Assembly (NCBI GenBank): GCA_947492575.1
Contig: CANLNK010000003.1
Location: forward strand, 308,605 to 372,604
Direction of reading: 5' to 3'
Origin: an uncultured Thalassotalea sp.
GTDB lineage: Bacteria; Pseudomonadota; Gammaproteobacteria; Enterobacterales; Alteromonadaceae
DNA: 64,000 nt
The notes below the pieces were generated by a model. The model saw nothing but the letters and a program-made list of their open reading frames with translations. It ran no database searches and was not told the DNA's origin. Shown in pieces: positions 26,334-36,879 of this stretch. The position numbers and the translations under genes are program-made. Position 1 is the first letter of the stretch; each line of letters begins with the position of its first letter.

Positions 26334-29300
26334 TTAAAGCAGCTCTGCCAAAGCTTCAACGGGGTGCCTAGCATTCATTTTAGCGAAGCGTTTAGTTTGA
26401 CTTCGACAAGAAAAACCAGTCGCCAGCACTTGTTCTTCAGACAATGTATTAAGCTTTGCTTGCCAGCTCATTTCAAATAAGTTCTTCGAATTATCAAAGT
26501 TTGTCGCTTCATGGCCATAAGTGCCAGCCATACCACAACAACCTACCGCAACTTTATCTAGCGACAAGCCCACTGCTTCGAAAATTTGTTGCCATTGAGC
26601 TTCCGATTTCGGCAACGCCGTTTTCTCGGTACAATGTGCGAATAGTTTAAAATCAACGCTTTTGCTTTCAACGTTTACATCGATACCCTCTAGGATAGAA
26701 AGCAGCCACTCGTGGGCTAGCAACACTTCAAAGTCACCACGAGCGTCACCAAGTATTTGACGGTACTCATCACGATAGCAAAGCGCTAGTGACGCATCCA
26801 TGCCTACCATAGGAATATTGAGTCGGTGCAATTCATTAAGGAATGCCGATGTAGACGCCGCAGTTTTCGCAAATCTTGCCAAGAAGCCTTTAACGTGTTG
26901 CGGCTTACCATTAGGCTTAAACGGTAACAAAATAGGATTGAAGCCAAGCTTCTTCGCTAGCAACATCAAAGCTTCAACTGACTTAGCATCATAAAAAGAA
27001 GTAAACGGATCTTGTACTACTAACAACGTGTTACTTCGCTCTTGCTCAGGTAATTGCTTTAACGCATCCAAATTGAACTGCGTAAAGTCGCCACTCGCCA
27101 ATCGTGTTTTAAGTGTTGGGTAACTTAATAGCGGCGTATCAACATAACCGATGCGAGTTGCAGAGAACTTTTTATACAAACTAGTCGATAACACGCTATT
27201 TGTTAGTTTTGGCATTTTAGCCATTAATGGCGCCATAGATTCAACATTAGCAACCAAGTGGTCTTTTAACGGGCGGAAGTAACGGCTGTGATACAAGTTA
27301 ATAAAGCGCGCTCTAAAATCTGGCACGTCAACTTTAATTGGGCACTGACTTGCACACGCCTTACAGGCTAAACAGCCCTGCATAGCATCCATTACCTCAT
27401 GCGAGAAATCTTGCTTGTCTTTGACGCTAAACTTATTGCGCACTTTATCGAGCAATTGTTTTACCGACCAACCATTAATGTCTTTTTCTAACGCTAGAAC
27501 ATCAACACCATTTTTCTCTACTAGTCTCAACCATTCGCGCATTAGCCCTGCACGGCCTTTAGGCGAATGTCTGCGATCTCGAGTAACCTTTGACGATGGG
27601 CACATCGGGCTTGCTGCGTCGTAATTAAAACACAAGCCGTTACCATTACATCCAAGCGCTGATTCAAATGAGGTTTTTACTGGAATCGAAATTTGTCGGT
27701 CGAAATAGCCACGTTTAACACCATCTACTGACACCAAGGCATCTGACGACTCAATCGGTGTACAAATTTTGCCAGGATTCATTTTATTTTTGGCGTCAAA
27801 AGCTGTTTTAACCTTACGCAGTTCGGTAAACAATTCCTCGCCGAAAAATTCTGGACCATATTCACTACGATAGCCCTTACCGTGTTCGCCCCACATTAAA
27901 CCATTGTATTTGGCAGTTAATGCGACTACTTGGTCAGATATTTCTCGTAGCAATTTTTCTTGTTCAGGATCACACATATCAAGCGCTGGACGCACGTGTA
28001 ATACACCTGCATCAACGTGGCCAAACATGCCATATTGCAGTTGGTGACTGTCTAATAAAGCACGAAACTCTGCGATGAAATCCGCTAAGTTTTCTGGTGG
28101 TACAGCAGTGTCTTCAGCAAAAGCCAAAGGCTTTTGATTTCCTTCGGTATTACCCAATAAACCTACTGCTTTTTTGCGCATGGCGTAAAGTCGACCAATA
28201 CTGCTTAAATCATAAGTAATTTGATAGCCCACAATCCCTTTGTCGGCCGCCATATCTGCCGCAAGGATTTCTTCCAACGTTGCGATGCGCTTTTCCAACG
28301 CATCGATTGACTCATCGTTGTACTCAACCATATTTAGGCCATCCATCACGACGTTAGGAACGTCAGTTATTAGATCGCTTACGGTGTGCCAAATAATATC
28401 TTTCTTAGCGAGATTAAGTACTTTGCTATCAAGTGTTTCGACAGACGTTGCTTGTGCTCTAACCAAGTCTGGCGAGTGGCGAAGCGCAGAATCAAAACTA
28501 TCGTACTTAATATTTACCAACGCTTTCGCTTTGGATATGGGCGTCAGGTTTAACTTCGCCTCACATACAATGGCTAGCGAGCCTTCAGAACCAGTAATAA
28601 CACGAGTCAAATCAAATTGTGTGAGTTCATCGTCAAACACATGTTCTAAGTCGTAGCCCGTTAGGAAGCGATTTAACCTTGGGAATTTCTCTAAAATCAA
28701 CGCCCGGTTGTCACGACAACTATTCAACACTTGCTTAACAATGCGGCCTAAACTTGTCTCTTCGTTTGCAAGTGATTCCGCATCTTCAATTGCCATTGGA
28801 GCGGTATCAATTAACGAGCCGTCGGCTAAAACAGAGCTTAAACCTAAAACATGATCTGATGTTTTACCGTACACCAAAGAGCCCTGGCCCGATGCATCGG
28901 TATTGATCATGCCACCAATCGTTGCTCGGTTAGATGTTGAAAGGTCTGGCGAAAAAAAATAGCCATACGGTCTTAAATAATCGTTTAATTGATCTTTTAC
29001 GACACCTGCTTCAACGCGCACCCAGTTTTCTTCAACGTTAATTTCCAAGATTCGATTCATAAACTTGGATAAATCAATCACGACACCAGGCGTTAAGCTT
29101 TGACCATTAGTACCTGTACCACCGCCACGCGCACTAAATTTAATTTCATCGAAGCGCTGCTGATTGGCGAGTTCAGTAATTAATTGAATATCTTGCTTAC
29201 TGCGTGGATGCAATACGAACTGCGGTAATTGTTGATATATGCTGTTATCTGTCGCGACCGCAAGGCGGGAGCTATATTGACTATTAATCTCGCCACGATA

Positions 29301-29378
29301 AGCAGTTTGAGAAAGTGCACTGATAAATTCTTGATAGATAGGTTTTACTAATTCTACAGGGTCTAACCGAGGTAACAT
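26334..29378 (-). CDS. ydiJ: YdiJ-type FAD-linked oxidase with Fe-S domain (D-2-hydroxyglutarate dehydrogenase family)
   Basis: A protein of 1014 residues (E. coli YdiJ 1018). The N-terminal FAD-binding domain (about 40-280) has SARGGGTGTNGQSLTPGVV and ATIGGMINTDASGQGS. A C-terminal FAD-oxidase part follows (GMFGHVDAGVLHVRP, LMWGEHGKGYRSEYGPEFFG). The Fe-S region contains CNGNGLCFNYDAASPMCPSS and CLACKACASQCPIKVDVPDF, and CCGMAGTYG is a CCG-type cofactor motif near the end. E. coli YdiJ oxidises D-2-hydroxyglutarate, so the same reaction is likely. It stands alone between two terminators. Confidence 0.9.
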   Translation of the reverse strand: MLPRLDPVELVKPIYQEFISALSQTAYRGEINSQYSSRLAVATDNSIYQQLPQFVLHPRSKQDIQLITELANQQRFDEIKFSARGGGTGTNGQSLTPGVVIDLSKFMNRILEINVEENWVRVEAGVVKDQLNDYLRPYGYFFSPDLSTSNRATIGGMINTDASGQGSLVYGKTSDHVLGLSSVLADGSLIDTAPMAIEDAESLANEETSLGRIVKQVLNSCRDNRALILEKFPRLNRFLTGYDLEHVFDDELTQFDLTRVITGSEGSLAIVCEAKLNLTPISKAKALVNIKYDSFDSALRHSPDLVRAQATSVETLDSKVLNLAKKDIIWHTVSDLITDVPNVVMDGLNMVEYNDESIDALEKRIATLEEILAADMAADKGIVGYQITYDLSSIGRLYAMRKKAVGLLGNTEGNQKPLAFAEDTAVPPENLADFIAEFRALLDSHQLQYGMFGHVDAGVLHVRPALDMCDPEQEKLLREISDQVVALTAKYNGLMWGEHGKGYRSEYGPEFFGEELFTELRKVKTAFDAKNKMNPGKICTPIESSDALVSVDGVKRGYFDRQISIPVKTSFESALGCNGNGLCFNYDAASPMCPSSKVTRDRRHSPKGRAGLMREWLRLVEKNGVDVLALEKDINGWSVKQLLDKVRNKFSVKDKQDFSHEVMDAMQGCLACKACASQCPIKVDVPDFRARFINLYHSRYFRPLKDHLVANVESMAPLMAKMPKLTNSVLSTSLYKKFSATRIGYVDTPLLSYPTLKTRLASGDFTQFNLDALKQLPEQERSNTLLVVQDPFTSFYDAKSVEALMLLAKKLGFNPILLPFKPNGKPQHVKGFLARFAKTAASTSAFLNELHRLNIPMVGMDASLALCYRDEYRQILGDARGDFEVLLAHEWLLSILEGIDVNVESKSVDFKLFAHCTEKTALPKSEAQWQQIFEAVGLSLDKVAVGCCGMAGTYGHEATNFDNSKNLFEMSWQAKLNTLSEEQVLATGFSCRSQTKRFAKMNARHPVEALAELL

Positions 29379-29455
29379 GTTGGTATTGCGATTATTTCTA
29401 ACATCAGAGAAGCACAGTATAACATGCCCCTGACAAGAGTTGAGTGAGTAAATAC

Positions 29456-29490
29456 AAAAAGCCTAAGAACAATTTATTCTTAGGCTTTTT
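29456..29490. terminator. Terminator between ydiJ and ppsA
   Basis: Stem AAAAAGCCTAAGAA/TTCTTAGGCTTTTT with a short loop, A-rich on one side and T-rich on the other. It serves ppsA, which ends 40 bp away on the minus strand, and may work in both directions. Confidence 0.88.
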
Positions 29491-29529
29491 TCGAAGTTTT
29501 AACGTAGTGCTAACACAAGGTAGCTAGTA

Positions 29530-31905
29530 CTAAGCGCTGTGTTGCTCAGCTAGGTATAACCATGTTGGTAACACGGTATCAGGGTTTAGCGATACACTAT
29601 CGATCCCCTGCTCTACCAACCAAGCGGCAAAGTCCGCATGATCACTAGGACCTTGACCACAAATCCCCACGTACTTACCGCGTGCTTTACAAGCCTTGAT
29701 CGCCATCTCTAGCAACGCTTTTATTGCAGGATTTCGCTCATCGAATAGATGCGCTATCAAACCGGAATCTCTATCTAAGCCAAGCGTTAACTGGGTTAAG
29801 TCGTTTGAACCGATTGAGAAGCCATCGAAGTAGTCTAAGAATTGATCTGCTAATAATGCGTTTGACGGAAGCTCACACATCATGATGATTTTTAAGTCAT
29901 CTTGACCTCGTTTTAAACCATGTGCTTCAAGAATCTCGATAACAGCGGCTGCTTCTTCAAGGGTACGTACGAATGGGATCATAATTTCTACATTCGTTAA
30001 GCCCATTTCATTGCGTACACGTTTAATCGCTTCACACTCGAGTGCAAAACAATCACGGAAGTCTTCCGAAATATAACGAGAAGCGCCGCGATAGCCGATC
30101 ATCGGGTTTTCTTCTTCCGGTTCGTATTTGTCGCCACCAACAAGGTTCGCATATTCATTCGACTTAAAGTCGGACATACGTACAATCACGCGCTCTGGCG
30201 CATATGCTGCCGCAAGTGTCGAAATACCCTCTGTTAACTTCGCAATGTAAAATTCAACAGGGCTCTCGTAACCAGCGATAATGTCATCGATCTCAGCTTT
30301 TAGTTCTGCTTCTTCGTTAGCGTAATTAAGCAAAGCTTTAGGATGCACACCAATCATCTTATTGATGATGAATTCCAAGCGCGCTAAGCCAATACCAGCA
30401 TGCGGCAAGCGAGCAAAAGCGAATGCTCTGTCAGGGTTACCAACGTTCATCATAATTTTCAGTGGTAACGGTGGCATTTGGTCGATTTCAGATGTCGTTA
30501 CTGTGTAATCAAGTTTGCCCTGGTAAATAAAACCCGTATCACCTTCGGCACATGACACTGTGATGTCATCGCCTGTACTGATAAGGCTAGTTGCATTACC
30601 ACAACCTACAACAGCAGGAATGCCCATCTCACGAGCAATAATCGCTGCGTGACATGTGCGGCCACCACGGTTAGTGACGATAGCAGAAGCACGCTTCATG
30701 ATCGGCTCCCAGTCAGGGTCTGTCATATCTGTCACTAAAACATCGCCCGGCTGAATTTTATCCATCTCTTCAAGTGAAGATAAAACCTTAGCTGTACCAC
30801 TGCCAATCTTGTGACCAATCGCTCGACCTTCAACAACTACATTGGCAGAATCTTGTAATTGGAACTGTTCCATTACATTGGCATTTTCACGACTACGCAC
30901 CGTTTCAGGACGTGCTTGAACAATGTATAACTTGCCGTCTAAGCCATCTTTTGCCCACTCAATGTCCATAGGGCGACCGTAATGCTGCTCGATGATCACC
31001 GCTTGTTTAGCAAGTTCCATAACTTCAGCATCTGACAACGAGAAGGTATTTGATGTCGCTTCTTCAATATCCACGATTTCAACTTGTTTACCATGTTCTT
31101 GCGTATCTGCATAAACCATCTTGATAGCTTTGCTACCTAATGTACGACGCACAACGGCAGGATTACCTTTAGCTAATGTTGGTTTGTGAACATAGAACTC
31201 ATCAGGATTCACCGCGCCTTGAACAACCATCTCCCCTAAACCGTAGCTTGACGTGATAAACACTACATCTTCGAAGCCAGACTCTGTATCGATTGAGAAC
31301 ATAACACCACTTGAAGCAATGTCTGAACGCACCATACGCTGAATACCAGCAGATAGCGCCACGCCACGGTGGTCGTAGCCTTGGTGTACTCGGTAAGAAA
31401 TAGCACGGTCGTTGAATAACGATGCAAATACATGCTTGATGGCAACTAATACAGCGTCAAAACCACGTACGTTTAGGAAGGTTTCCTGTTGACCAGCAAA
31501 TGATGCATCCGGCATATCTTCAGCGGTTGCAGAAGAGCGCACTGCGAATGAAGCATCTTCAGAGAATTCACCAGCAAGTTGAGCGTAGGCCGCTTCAATA
31601 TCTTGCTGCATTTGAGGAAGGAATGGCGTATCAATAATCCACTGACGGATTTTCGCACCGCATTCAGCTAGGGCATTTACATCGCTAACATCTAAGTTAT
31701 CGAGTAATTGATAAATTCTGTCGTTTAGACCACTTTGTTCTAGGAACTCATTAAACGCATATGCGGTTGTTGCAAAGCCACCAGGCACTTGCACGCCAAC
31801 ATTAGCGAGATTAGAAATCATTTCTCCTAATGATGCATTTTTACCACCAACGCGATCAACATCATTCATTCCTAGGGTTTCATACCAAAGTACGTTTGCT
31901 TGCAC
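29530..31905 (-). CDS. ppsA: Phosphoenolpyruvate synthase
   Basis: It makes PEP from pyruvate, ATP and water in gluconeogenesis. From GTG at 31905 the protein has 791 residues (E. coli 792). GGAG lies 8 bases upstream, so this start is preferred to a GTG at 31950 that adds 15 non-homologous residues. Domains: N-terminal ATP-binding ([34 protein letters not shown]), phosphohistidine ([17 protein letters not shown]) and C-terminal PEP-utilising ([43 protein letters not shown]). It is divergent from its regulator ppsR. Confidence 0.96.
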   Translation of the reverse strand: MQANVLWYETLGMNDVDRVGGKNASLGEMISNLANVGVQVPGGFATTAYAFNEFLEQSGLNDRIYQLLDNLDVSDVNALAECGAKIRQWIIDTPFLPQMQQDIEAAYAQLAGEFSEDASFAVRSSATAEDMPDASFAGQQETFLNVRGFDAVLVAIKHVFASLFNDRAISYRVHQGYDHRGVALSAGIQRMVRSDIASSGVMFSIDTESGFEDVVFITSSYGLGEMVVQGAVNPDEFYVHKPTLAKGNPAVVRRTLGSKAIKMVYADTQEHGKQVEIVDIEEATSNTFSLSDAEVMELAKQAVIIEQHYGRPMDIEWAKDGLDGKLYIVQARPETVRSRENANVMEQFQLQDSANVVVEGRAIGHKIGSGTAKVLSSLEEMDKIQPGDVLVTDMTDPDWEPIMKRASAIVTNRGGRTCHAAIIAREMGIPAVVGCGNATSLISTGDDITVSCAEGDTGFIYQGKLDYTVTTSEIDQMPPLPLKIMMNVGNPDRAFAFARLPHAGIGLARLEFIINKMIGVHPKALLNYANEEAELKAEIDDIIAGYESPVEFYIAKLTEGISTLAAAYAPERVIVRMSDFKSNEYANLVGGDKYEPEEENPMIGYRGASRYISEDFRDCFALECEAIKRVRNEMGLTNVEIMIPFVRTLEEAAAVIEILEAHGLKRGQDDLKIIMMCELPSNALLADQFLDYFDGFSIGSNDLTQLTLGLDRDSGLIAHLFDERNPAIKALLEMAIKACKARGKYVGICGQGPSDHADFAAWLVEQGIDSVSLNPDTVLPTWLYLAEQHSA

Positions 31906-31975
31906 GACAATATCTCCAAGATCAGTCTGTAAAGTATATAGTGAAGTCACTTTCGTCGACTCTTGTACCTACTAT

Positions 31976-31994
31976 TGTTACAGCCTTTGTAACA
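31976..31994. promoter_or_regulatory. Inverted repeat between ppsA and ppsR
   Basis: TGTTACAGCCTTTGTAACA: two perfect 7-bp arms around a 5-bp centre, in the 259-bp divergent region and about 70 bp upstream of the ppsA start. It is a candidate operator; the regulator is unknown. Confidence 0.4.
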
Positions 31995-32164
31995 GTCTTA
32001 TTACAGTGTAGTACAACAGCGAAAAGCTCAAAAAGTCACTTGACTATAGACCTTTAGACATTGCTGCAAGTATCAAATTTAGTTTGATATTCAACGCGGC
32101 GCCATTCTACACTGTTGACTGTAATTTCCCAAACCTATTTTTGAAAACTTTCATAAAGGATTAC

Positions 32165-32977
32165 ATGATGCGCCCTGCATTTTACATTTCTGACGGCACT
32201 GCCATTACCTCTGAAGTCTTTGGCCACGCCTTACTTTCATTGTTCCCGATGACCTTTGAGCATCACACTATTTCTTTCGTGGAAACGTTAGAAAAAGCAG
32301 AAGAAGCGAAAGCTAAAATCAACGCTGCCAGCAAACGCACGGGACAAAAGGCGCTGGTTTTTCATACTTTTGTTAATCCTGAAATACGCAAAATTATCGA
32401 TAGTTGTGATGGCGTGATTTACAATTTTCTTGAGCACTTCGTTTCGCCTCTAGAAAAAGAATTGAATATCGCCGCTACGCCTAAAGCTCATCGTACCCAC
32501 AGTATTCAAGAGAATAGCTATGACTATCGAATTGATGCGGTCAATTACGCATTAGCAAATGATGACGGCTCAAACGTTAATAACTACGCAGATGCAGATA
32601 TTATTCTTGTTGGTGTCTCTCGTTCAGGCAAGACACCTACGTCGCTATACTTGGCCCTCCAATATGGCGTTAAAGCCGCAAACTATCCGTTTACTGAAGA
32701 CGACATGGAAGATTTAAAACTGCCGGAATTTTTAAAGCCTCACAAGAAGAAGATCTTTGGCTTAACGATTGACGCCGATCGCTTAATGGATATACGTGAC
32801 AACCGTATGGCAAATAGTAAATATTCATCTGCACGCCAATGTAGGATGGAGTTAAGGGAAGTCGAAAAACTCTATAAAAAAGAAAAACTTCCATACGTGA
32901 ATACGACGAAATTCTCTGTTGAAGAAATTACTGCAAAGATTTTGGCAGAGAAAGGCTTACAAAGACACAAGTATTAA
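32165..32977 (+). CDS. ppsR: PEP synthase regulatory protein (bifunctional kinase/pyrophosphorylase, DUF299)
   Basis: It inactivates PpsA by ADP-dependent phosphorylation of a threonine and reactivates it by phosphate-dependent removal. About 270 residues. Motifs: FYISDGTAITSEVFGHALLS at the N terminus, P-loop VGVSRSGKTPTSLYLALQYG, KAANYPFTEDDM and a C-terminal NTTKFSVEEITAKILAEKGL. AAGGA lies just before ATG 32165, with a second ATG at 32168; an upstream in-frame extension to 32084 lacks homology. It is divergent from its target ppsA. Confidence 0.95.
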   Translation: MMRPAFYISDGTAITSEVFGHALLSLFPMTFEHHTISFVETLEKAEEAKAKINAASKRTGQKALVFHTFVNPEIRKIIDSCDGVIYNFLEHFVSPLEKELNIAATPKAHRTHSIQENSYDYRIDAVNYALANDDGSNVNNYADADIILVGVSRSGKTPTSLYLALQYGVKAANYPFTEDDMEDLKLPEFLKPHKKKIFGLTIDADRLMDIRDNRMANSKYSSARQCRMELREVEKLYKKEKLPYVNTTKFSVEEITAKILAEKGLQRHKY

Positions 32978-33079
32978 TAAGCTCGTATACGCCGTGCGAC
33001 ATAACTAACAAGCATATGTAAGTACTAAAATTGTTTCACTTTTTCAGTCATTTCAGCTATGTTAGCGACATTATTTTAA

Positions 33080-33120
33080 CGCTGAGTTTTGTTAGAAGAA
33101 TTCAGCGCAAAACCTTTGCG
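33080..33120 (+). promoter_or_regulatory. Two mutually overlapping hairpins in the aroH leader
   Basis: CGCTGA (33080-33085) can pair with TCAGCG (33102-33107), while CGCAAA (33106-33111) pairs with TTTGCG (33115-33120). They share two bases, so they compete. The second ends four bases before the aroH ATG and would affect ribosome access. No leader peptide or TrpR box was recognised. Confidence 0.35.
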
Positions 33121-33124
33121 ATTA

Positions 33125-34183
33125 ATGACTTTAAAAACAGATGAAGTAAGAACTACGCTAATTGAAAATTTAGCGTCGCCTGCCGAATTAGCAGAGCAAA
33201 TTCCCCTTTCCGAAGAAACAGCGCAATTTATTCTCGATAGTCGAGCACAAGTTGAAGCGGTGATTAACCAGCAAGACGATCGTTTGGTGGTTGTTATTGG
33301 TCCATGCTCCATTCATGACACAACAGCCGCACTAGATTATGCAACTAAGCTTAAAGTGTTCGCAGATAAGTACAAGGATGACTTGCTTATTGTTATGCGT
33401 GTCTATTTCGAAAAACCAAGAACGACAGTTGGTTGGAAAGGCTTAATTAGCGATCCCGATTTAGATAAATCGTTCAAAGTGGCGAAAGGCTTAAACTTAG
33501 CTCGCCAATTGCTGGTTGATATCAACGAACTTGGTTTACCTGCTGGTACTGAATTCCTCGATATGGTGACGGGTCAGTATATTTCTGATCTCATCAGTTG
33601 GGGCGCTATTGGCGCTAGAACGACAGAGAGCCAAGTCCACCGCGAACTTGCATCAGCCCTCTCTTGTCCTGTCGGCTTTAAAAATGGTACGGACGGTAAC
33701 GTAAAAATCGCTGTTGATGCGATAAAAGCGTCAAGTGTTCCTCATGTCCTTTATTCACCTGATAAAAATGGCCAAATGTGTATTTACCAAACACATGGTA
33801 ATCCATTTGCTCACGTTATTTTACGTGGTGGTAAAGCACCTAACTACGAAAGCAATCACGTCACGGCAGCTCAGGACGCCTTATATGACGCAGGTATCAA
33901 CAAGCCATTGATGATTGACTGCTCTCACGGCAATAGTAGTAAAGATCACAATAAGCAACCTATGGTTGCAGACGACATAGCAGAACAAATCGCATCAGGA
34001 ACCAAATCTATTTTTGGTGTAATGATTGAGAGTTTCTTAGTTGCAGGCAATCAAAAAGTTGTTGATGGAAAAGCAGAAGTCTACGGTCAAAGTATTACCG
34101 ATGCTTGTGTAAACTTTGATACCAGTGAACAAATGCTAGACCGACTTGCTCAAGCCGTTAGAGCACGTCGAGAGCGCTCATAA
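33125..34183 (+). CDS. aroH: 3-deoxy-7-phosphoheptulonate synthase, AroH type
   Basis: The second DAHP synthase of the window, about 352 residues from ATG at 33125. Its N terminus MTLKTDEVRTTLIENLASP and the segments FLDMVTGQYISDLISWGAIG and SPDKNGQMCIYQTHGNP follow E. coli AroH, the tryptophan-inhibited isozyme. It retains VVIGPCSIHD, EKPRTTVGWKGL and DCSHGNSSKDHNKQP. A TTG at 33089 would add 12 residues with no AroH counterpart. The ribosome site is weak and lies inside overlapping hairpins. It is downstream of ppsR, whose pathway supplies its substrate PEP. Tryptophan sensitivity is inferred. Confidence 0.9.
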   Translation: MTLKTDEVRTTLIENLASPAELAEQIPLSEETAQFILDSRAQVEAVINQQDDRLVVVIGPCSIHDTTAALDYATKLKVFADKYKDDLLIVMRVYFEKPRTTVGWKGLISDPDLDKSFKVAKGLNLARQLLVDINELGLPAGTEFLDMVTGQYISDLISWGAIGARTTESQVHRELASALSCPVGFKNGTDGNVKIAVDAIKASSVPHVLYSPDKNGQMCIYQTHGNPFAHVILRGGKAPNYESNHVTAAQDALYDAGINKPLMIDCSHGNSSKDHNKQPMVADDIAEQIASGTKSIFGVMIESFLVAGNQKVVDGKAEVYGQSITDACVNFDTSEQMLDRLAQAVRARRERS

Positions 34184-34221
34184 TAAACGCTTGGGTATCG
34201 GGTTGAAAACCTGATAGCTTC

Positions 34222-34258
34222 AAAAAAAGCAAATAAGGGATATCTTATTTGCTTTTTT
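34222..34258 (+). terminator. Terminator after aroH
   Basis: Stem AAAAAAGCAAATAAG/CTTATTTGCTTTTTT with loop GGATAT, ending in a T run. Confidence 0.85.
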
Positions 34259-34363
34259 ATTTTCTCGCCTTTGCTCACTTTTGTGAGGTGTTTACTTAAC
34301 GTCAGAGATAGATGACATCAATCGCGCCATTTACGCGTAATCATTAAAGGTACAAGTCTATCT

Positions 34364-34840
34364 CTAAGCCGCAACGAGTTTATCTATTAAGCCGTTACTT
34401 GCATCTTCAATCAAATCTAATACGTAGTTGAAGCCCCCTGCACCACCGTAATATGGATCTGGTACTTCAGTGTCATCATGTTGATTTGCAAACTCTAAGA
34501 ATAATTTAACTTTCACTTTGTGCTCTTCTGGCGCGACCTTCATCAAAGCAGAAACATTGTCATTATCCATGGCGAGGATTAAATCAAAGTTTTCAAAGTC
34601 TTTCTCTGTTACCTTACGGGCACGAATCCCATCAAAAGAGTAACCTCTCGCTATCCCTGCTTTCTGTGAGCGAGGGTCTGGCTTTTCACGGCTATGAGCC
34701 CCCAAGGTCCCTGCAGAATCAATCGTTAATTTAAGGTTCGCTTGCTCAGCTTTGTGCTTGAAAACAGCTTCTGCTGTAGGTGAACGGCAGATGTTGCCCA
34801 TACAAACAAAACAAATGCTCTTAATGTTGTTATATGTCAT
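34364..34840 (-). CDS. Low-molecular-weight protein-tyrosine phosphatase
   Basis: About 158 residues from ATG at 34840. Active-site loop FVCMGNICRSPTAEA (C-x5-R-S) near the N terminus and the general-acid Asp in VPDPYYGG near residue 125 define the family. Such enzymes dephosphorylate protein tyrosines, often of exopolysaccharide kinases; no such kinase or capsule gene is near. An upstream in-frame start at 34870 would add ten residues before the domain, and AAGAGA supports 34840. It is a single gene. Confidence 0.92.
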   Translation of the reverse strand: MTYNNIKSICFVCMGNICRSPTAEAVFKHKAEQANLKLTIDSAGTLGAHSREKPDPRSQKAGIARGYSFDGIRARKVTEKDFENFDLILAMDNDNVSALMKVAPEEHKVKVKLFLEFANQHDDTEVPDPYYGGAGGFNYVLDLIEDASNGLIDKLVAA

Positions 34841-35017
34841 TCGATTAAGTCTCTTAATTGTTATTGTCACCCAACGAAAAACACTGATTTACAGAAATGA
34901 AAATCTACTACTAATTCTTTTATTTTGGGGAATGTTTACAATAAACCTTGTTATTTCAACTCTAGTGTAACGAGATTGGCGTTATTCTCAATAGTCTATC
35001 TCACAGAACTAGCTCAG

Positions 35018-36658
35018 CTATTGACTCACTTGATACCATTGCTCTTTAAGTTGGTTAACGGTTTCCGCGTTTTTACCAACAAACTTCATCGTATCCAACA
35101 TGGTTATTGCACTTTTTGCCAACGGCAAATGAATTTCTTCTAATTGCTCCGCTTTATCCATCGCCAATAGAATTTTCAATAAACTGATTCGAAATTTAAC
35201 ATTAGTCGGCGCCAGTTTTATTGCTTTTTCAATAGCATCCAACGCTGGTTTTAAACGCATTTTCGTGAAATGTTCAACGGCCATTGTATGCAAATGTTTA
35301 GGTGTGTAATGGATTTCCAGCCGCTCTTCCATCTCTTGCTCAACGTATTTAGCAACCACTTGGCTCGTTAAGCTTTCTCCAGAAATTTGTTGTTGAATAG
35401 CCTTGAGTATTATCAACGATTCTTCGCGCATCCCCAGCTCGTGGAAGACTTTCATTTTGTCGAGGTTGTCCTCGATTTCAACAGAAGGCTTTAAAGACAA
35501 ATGTATATCTGCAATTTGCTGTGCACGTTCATTCTCACGCTTAACATTACAAATGCGTGCCTGCGCGATCAATATTTGCTCTTTAAACTCTGCGCTATCA
35601 TCATAATCAGTCTCTAGTTGCTTAATAAATCGTTCTGATTCTTGCAAAATAGCGTCGCTACCGTCTGTTAGCGTGCAGGCTAAATCTATACCTGCTCTAA
35701 CAACATTCAATACTAGCTGTGGCGAGTCATGGATAGAATTTTTTGCATTCTGAGCAATCGCTTTAGTTGCCTGATACTGCCCTTTGTGATCATGATTTAA
35801 TCGAGCTAAATCCCAGTATTTTTTATTACGCTCAATGTTCCTAGGCGAAAGTGCAGTCGCTTTTTTAATTTCTTTGTAGGCACTTTGGTAGTCTTCTTGT
35901 TCAATATAATACTGAGCAAGCATGTCGTGCGCTGCAAATCGAGTATCTGGCTTTTCCTTCAATTTGCTTAGCAGTTCCATTATTTCTTCAATGCGACCTT
36001 GTTTTAAAAGCGCTTTAACATAGCCTAGATAAACCCATGAATATTGATAAGTTTTCAGTAAGCTCTTAAAAAATCCCTCCGCTTCTTTAAACTCTCTCAG
36101 GCTTAGATACGCTTCACCTTTCATACGAAATAGATTGGGGAAATATTTCGCTAACGACTTGTCCAACAGGTGTCTGTCAGCATAATAAATAACTTTGGAA
36201 AACTCTTTATTATCGATAGCCTGATATAGGTTAAATAACTGCTTTTTGGTTTCTAATGTAGAGATTAAACGCTGTTGAACGTGCTTCGGTGTCAGCGGCT
36301 TTGCCCAAAAATCATCGGGCTGAAGTTCAACGATTGAATTGACTAGTGATTCACCCGTTTCAGCGCTCAAAAAAATCAGCACAGTGCTTTTATTCACAAA
36401 GCCTTTAAATTTTAGTTCTTCCAATAAGTGAAAACCGTCTTTATCGCTTTGCACATTAAATGAGCATATCACCACGTGAAAATGCTGTTGTTCACAAAGC
36501 CTCAAGCCATAGTAGGCATTTTGCGCACAGCGAATTTCTTGAATACCAAGTTCTTGGAGGGAGGTTTTCAGTACATCATGTACTAAGATATTGTCTTCAA
36601 TGATGAGAACATTAAGTTGGCTAAAATCATCTAGCGCGGATCTGAGTTCTTTATCCAC
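35018..36658 (-). CDS. Receiver domain (degenerate) plus TPR-repeat protein
   Basis: A protein of 546 residues. Residues 14-130 form a CheY-like receiver with the acidic pair E21-D22 (LIIEDN) and the conserved lysine in DFWAKPL. The strand that should end in the phosphoacceptor Asp reads VVICS, with Ser at residue 66. From about 150 onward come helical TPR-like repeats (for example FRMKGEAYLSLREFKEAEGF, FAAHDMLAQYYIEQEDYQSA, AVEHFTKMRLKPALDAIEKA). It has no DNA-binding or enzymatic output domain, so it is probably a protein-interaction module. It is divergent from a chemoreceptor gene, which may be its partner. Confidence 0.85.
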   Translation of the reverse strand: MDKELRSALDDFSQLNVLIIEDNILVHDVLKTSLQELGIQEIRCAQNAYYGLRLCEQQHFHVVICSFNVQSDKDGFHLLEELKFKGFVNKSTVLIFLSAETGESLVNSIVELQPDDFWAKPLTPKHVQQRLISTLETKKQLFNLYQAIDNKEFSKVIYYADRHLLDKSLAKYFPNLFRMKGEAYLSLREFKEAEGFFKSLLKTYQYSWVYLGYVKALLKQGRIEEIMELLSKLKEKPDTRFAAHDMLAQYYIEQEDYQSAYKEIKKATALSPRNIERNKKYWDLARLNHDHKGQYQATKAIAQNAKNSIHDSPQLVLNVVRAGIDLACTLTDGSDAILQESERFIKQLETDYDDSAEFKEQILIAQARICNVKRENERAQQIADIHLSLKPSVEIEDNLDKMKVFHELGMREESLIILKAIQQQISGESLTSQVVAKYVEQEMEERLEIHYTPKHLHTMAVEHFTKMRLKPALDAIEKAIKLAPTNVKFRISLLKILLAMDKAEQLEEIHLPLAKSAITMLDTMKFVGKNAETVNQLKEQWYQVSQ

Positions 36659-36879
36659 AAAATGTACGTCCGATGTGATTATATTTTCTTATTATGTAAC
36701 GTTTGCCGTTTGATTATATTGCAGTGAAAAAATAATGAAAGGATAAAATCATCTGTAAACTTTCTTGTTTTTAATCAAAAAATTAATTGAGGTTTCACAG
36801 GCTTACCTACGGATACTAGTCTATAATTAGCGAAACCTTTGTAAAGATTAAAAAAAAACGAACTTAAGGTAGTAAAAAT

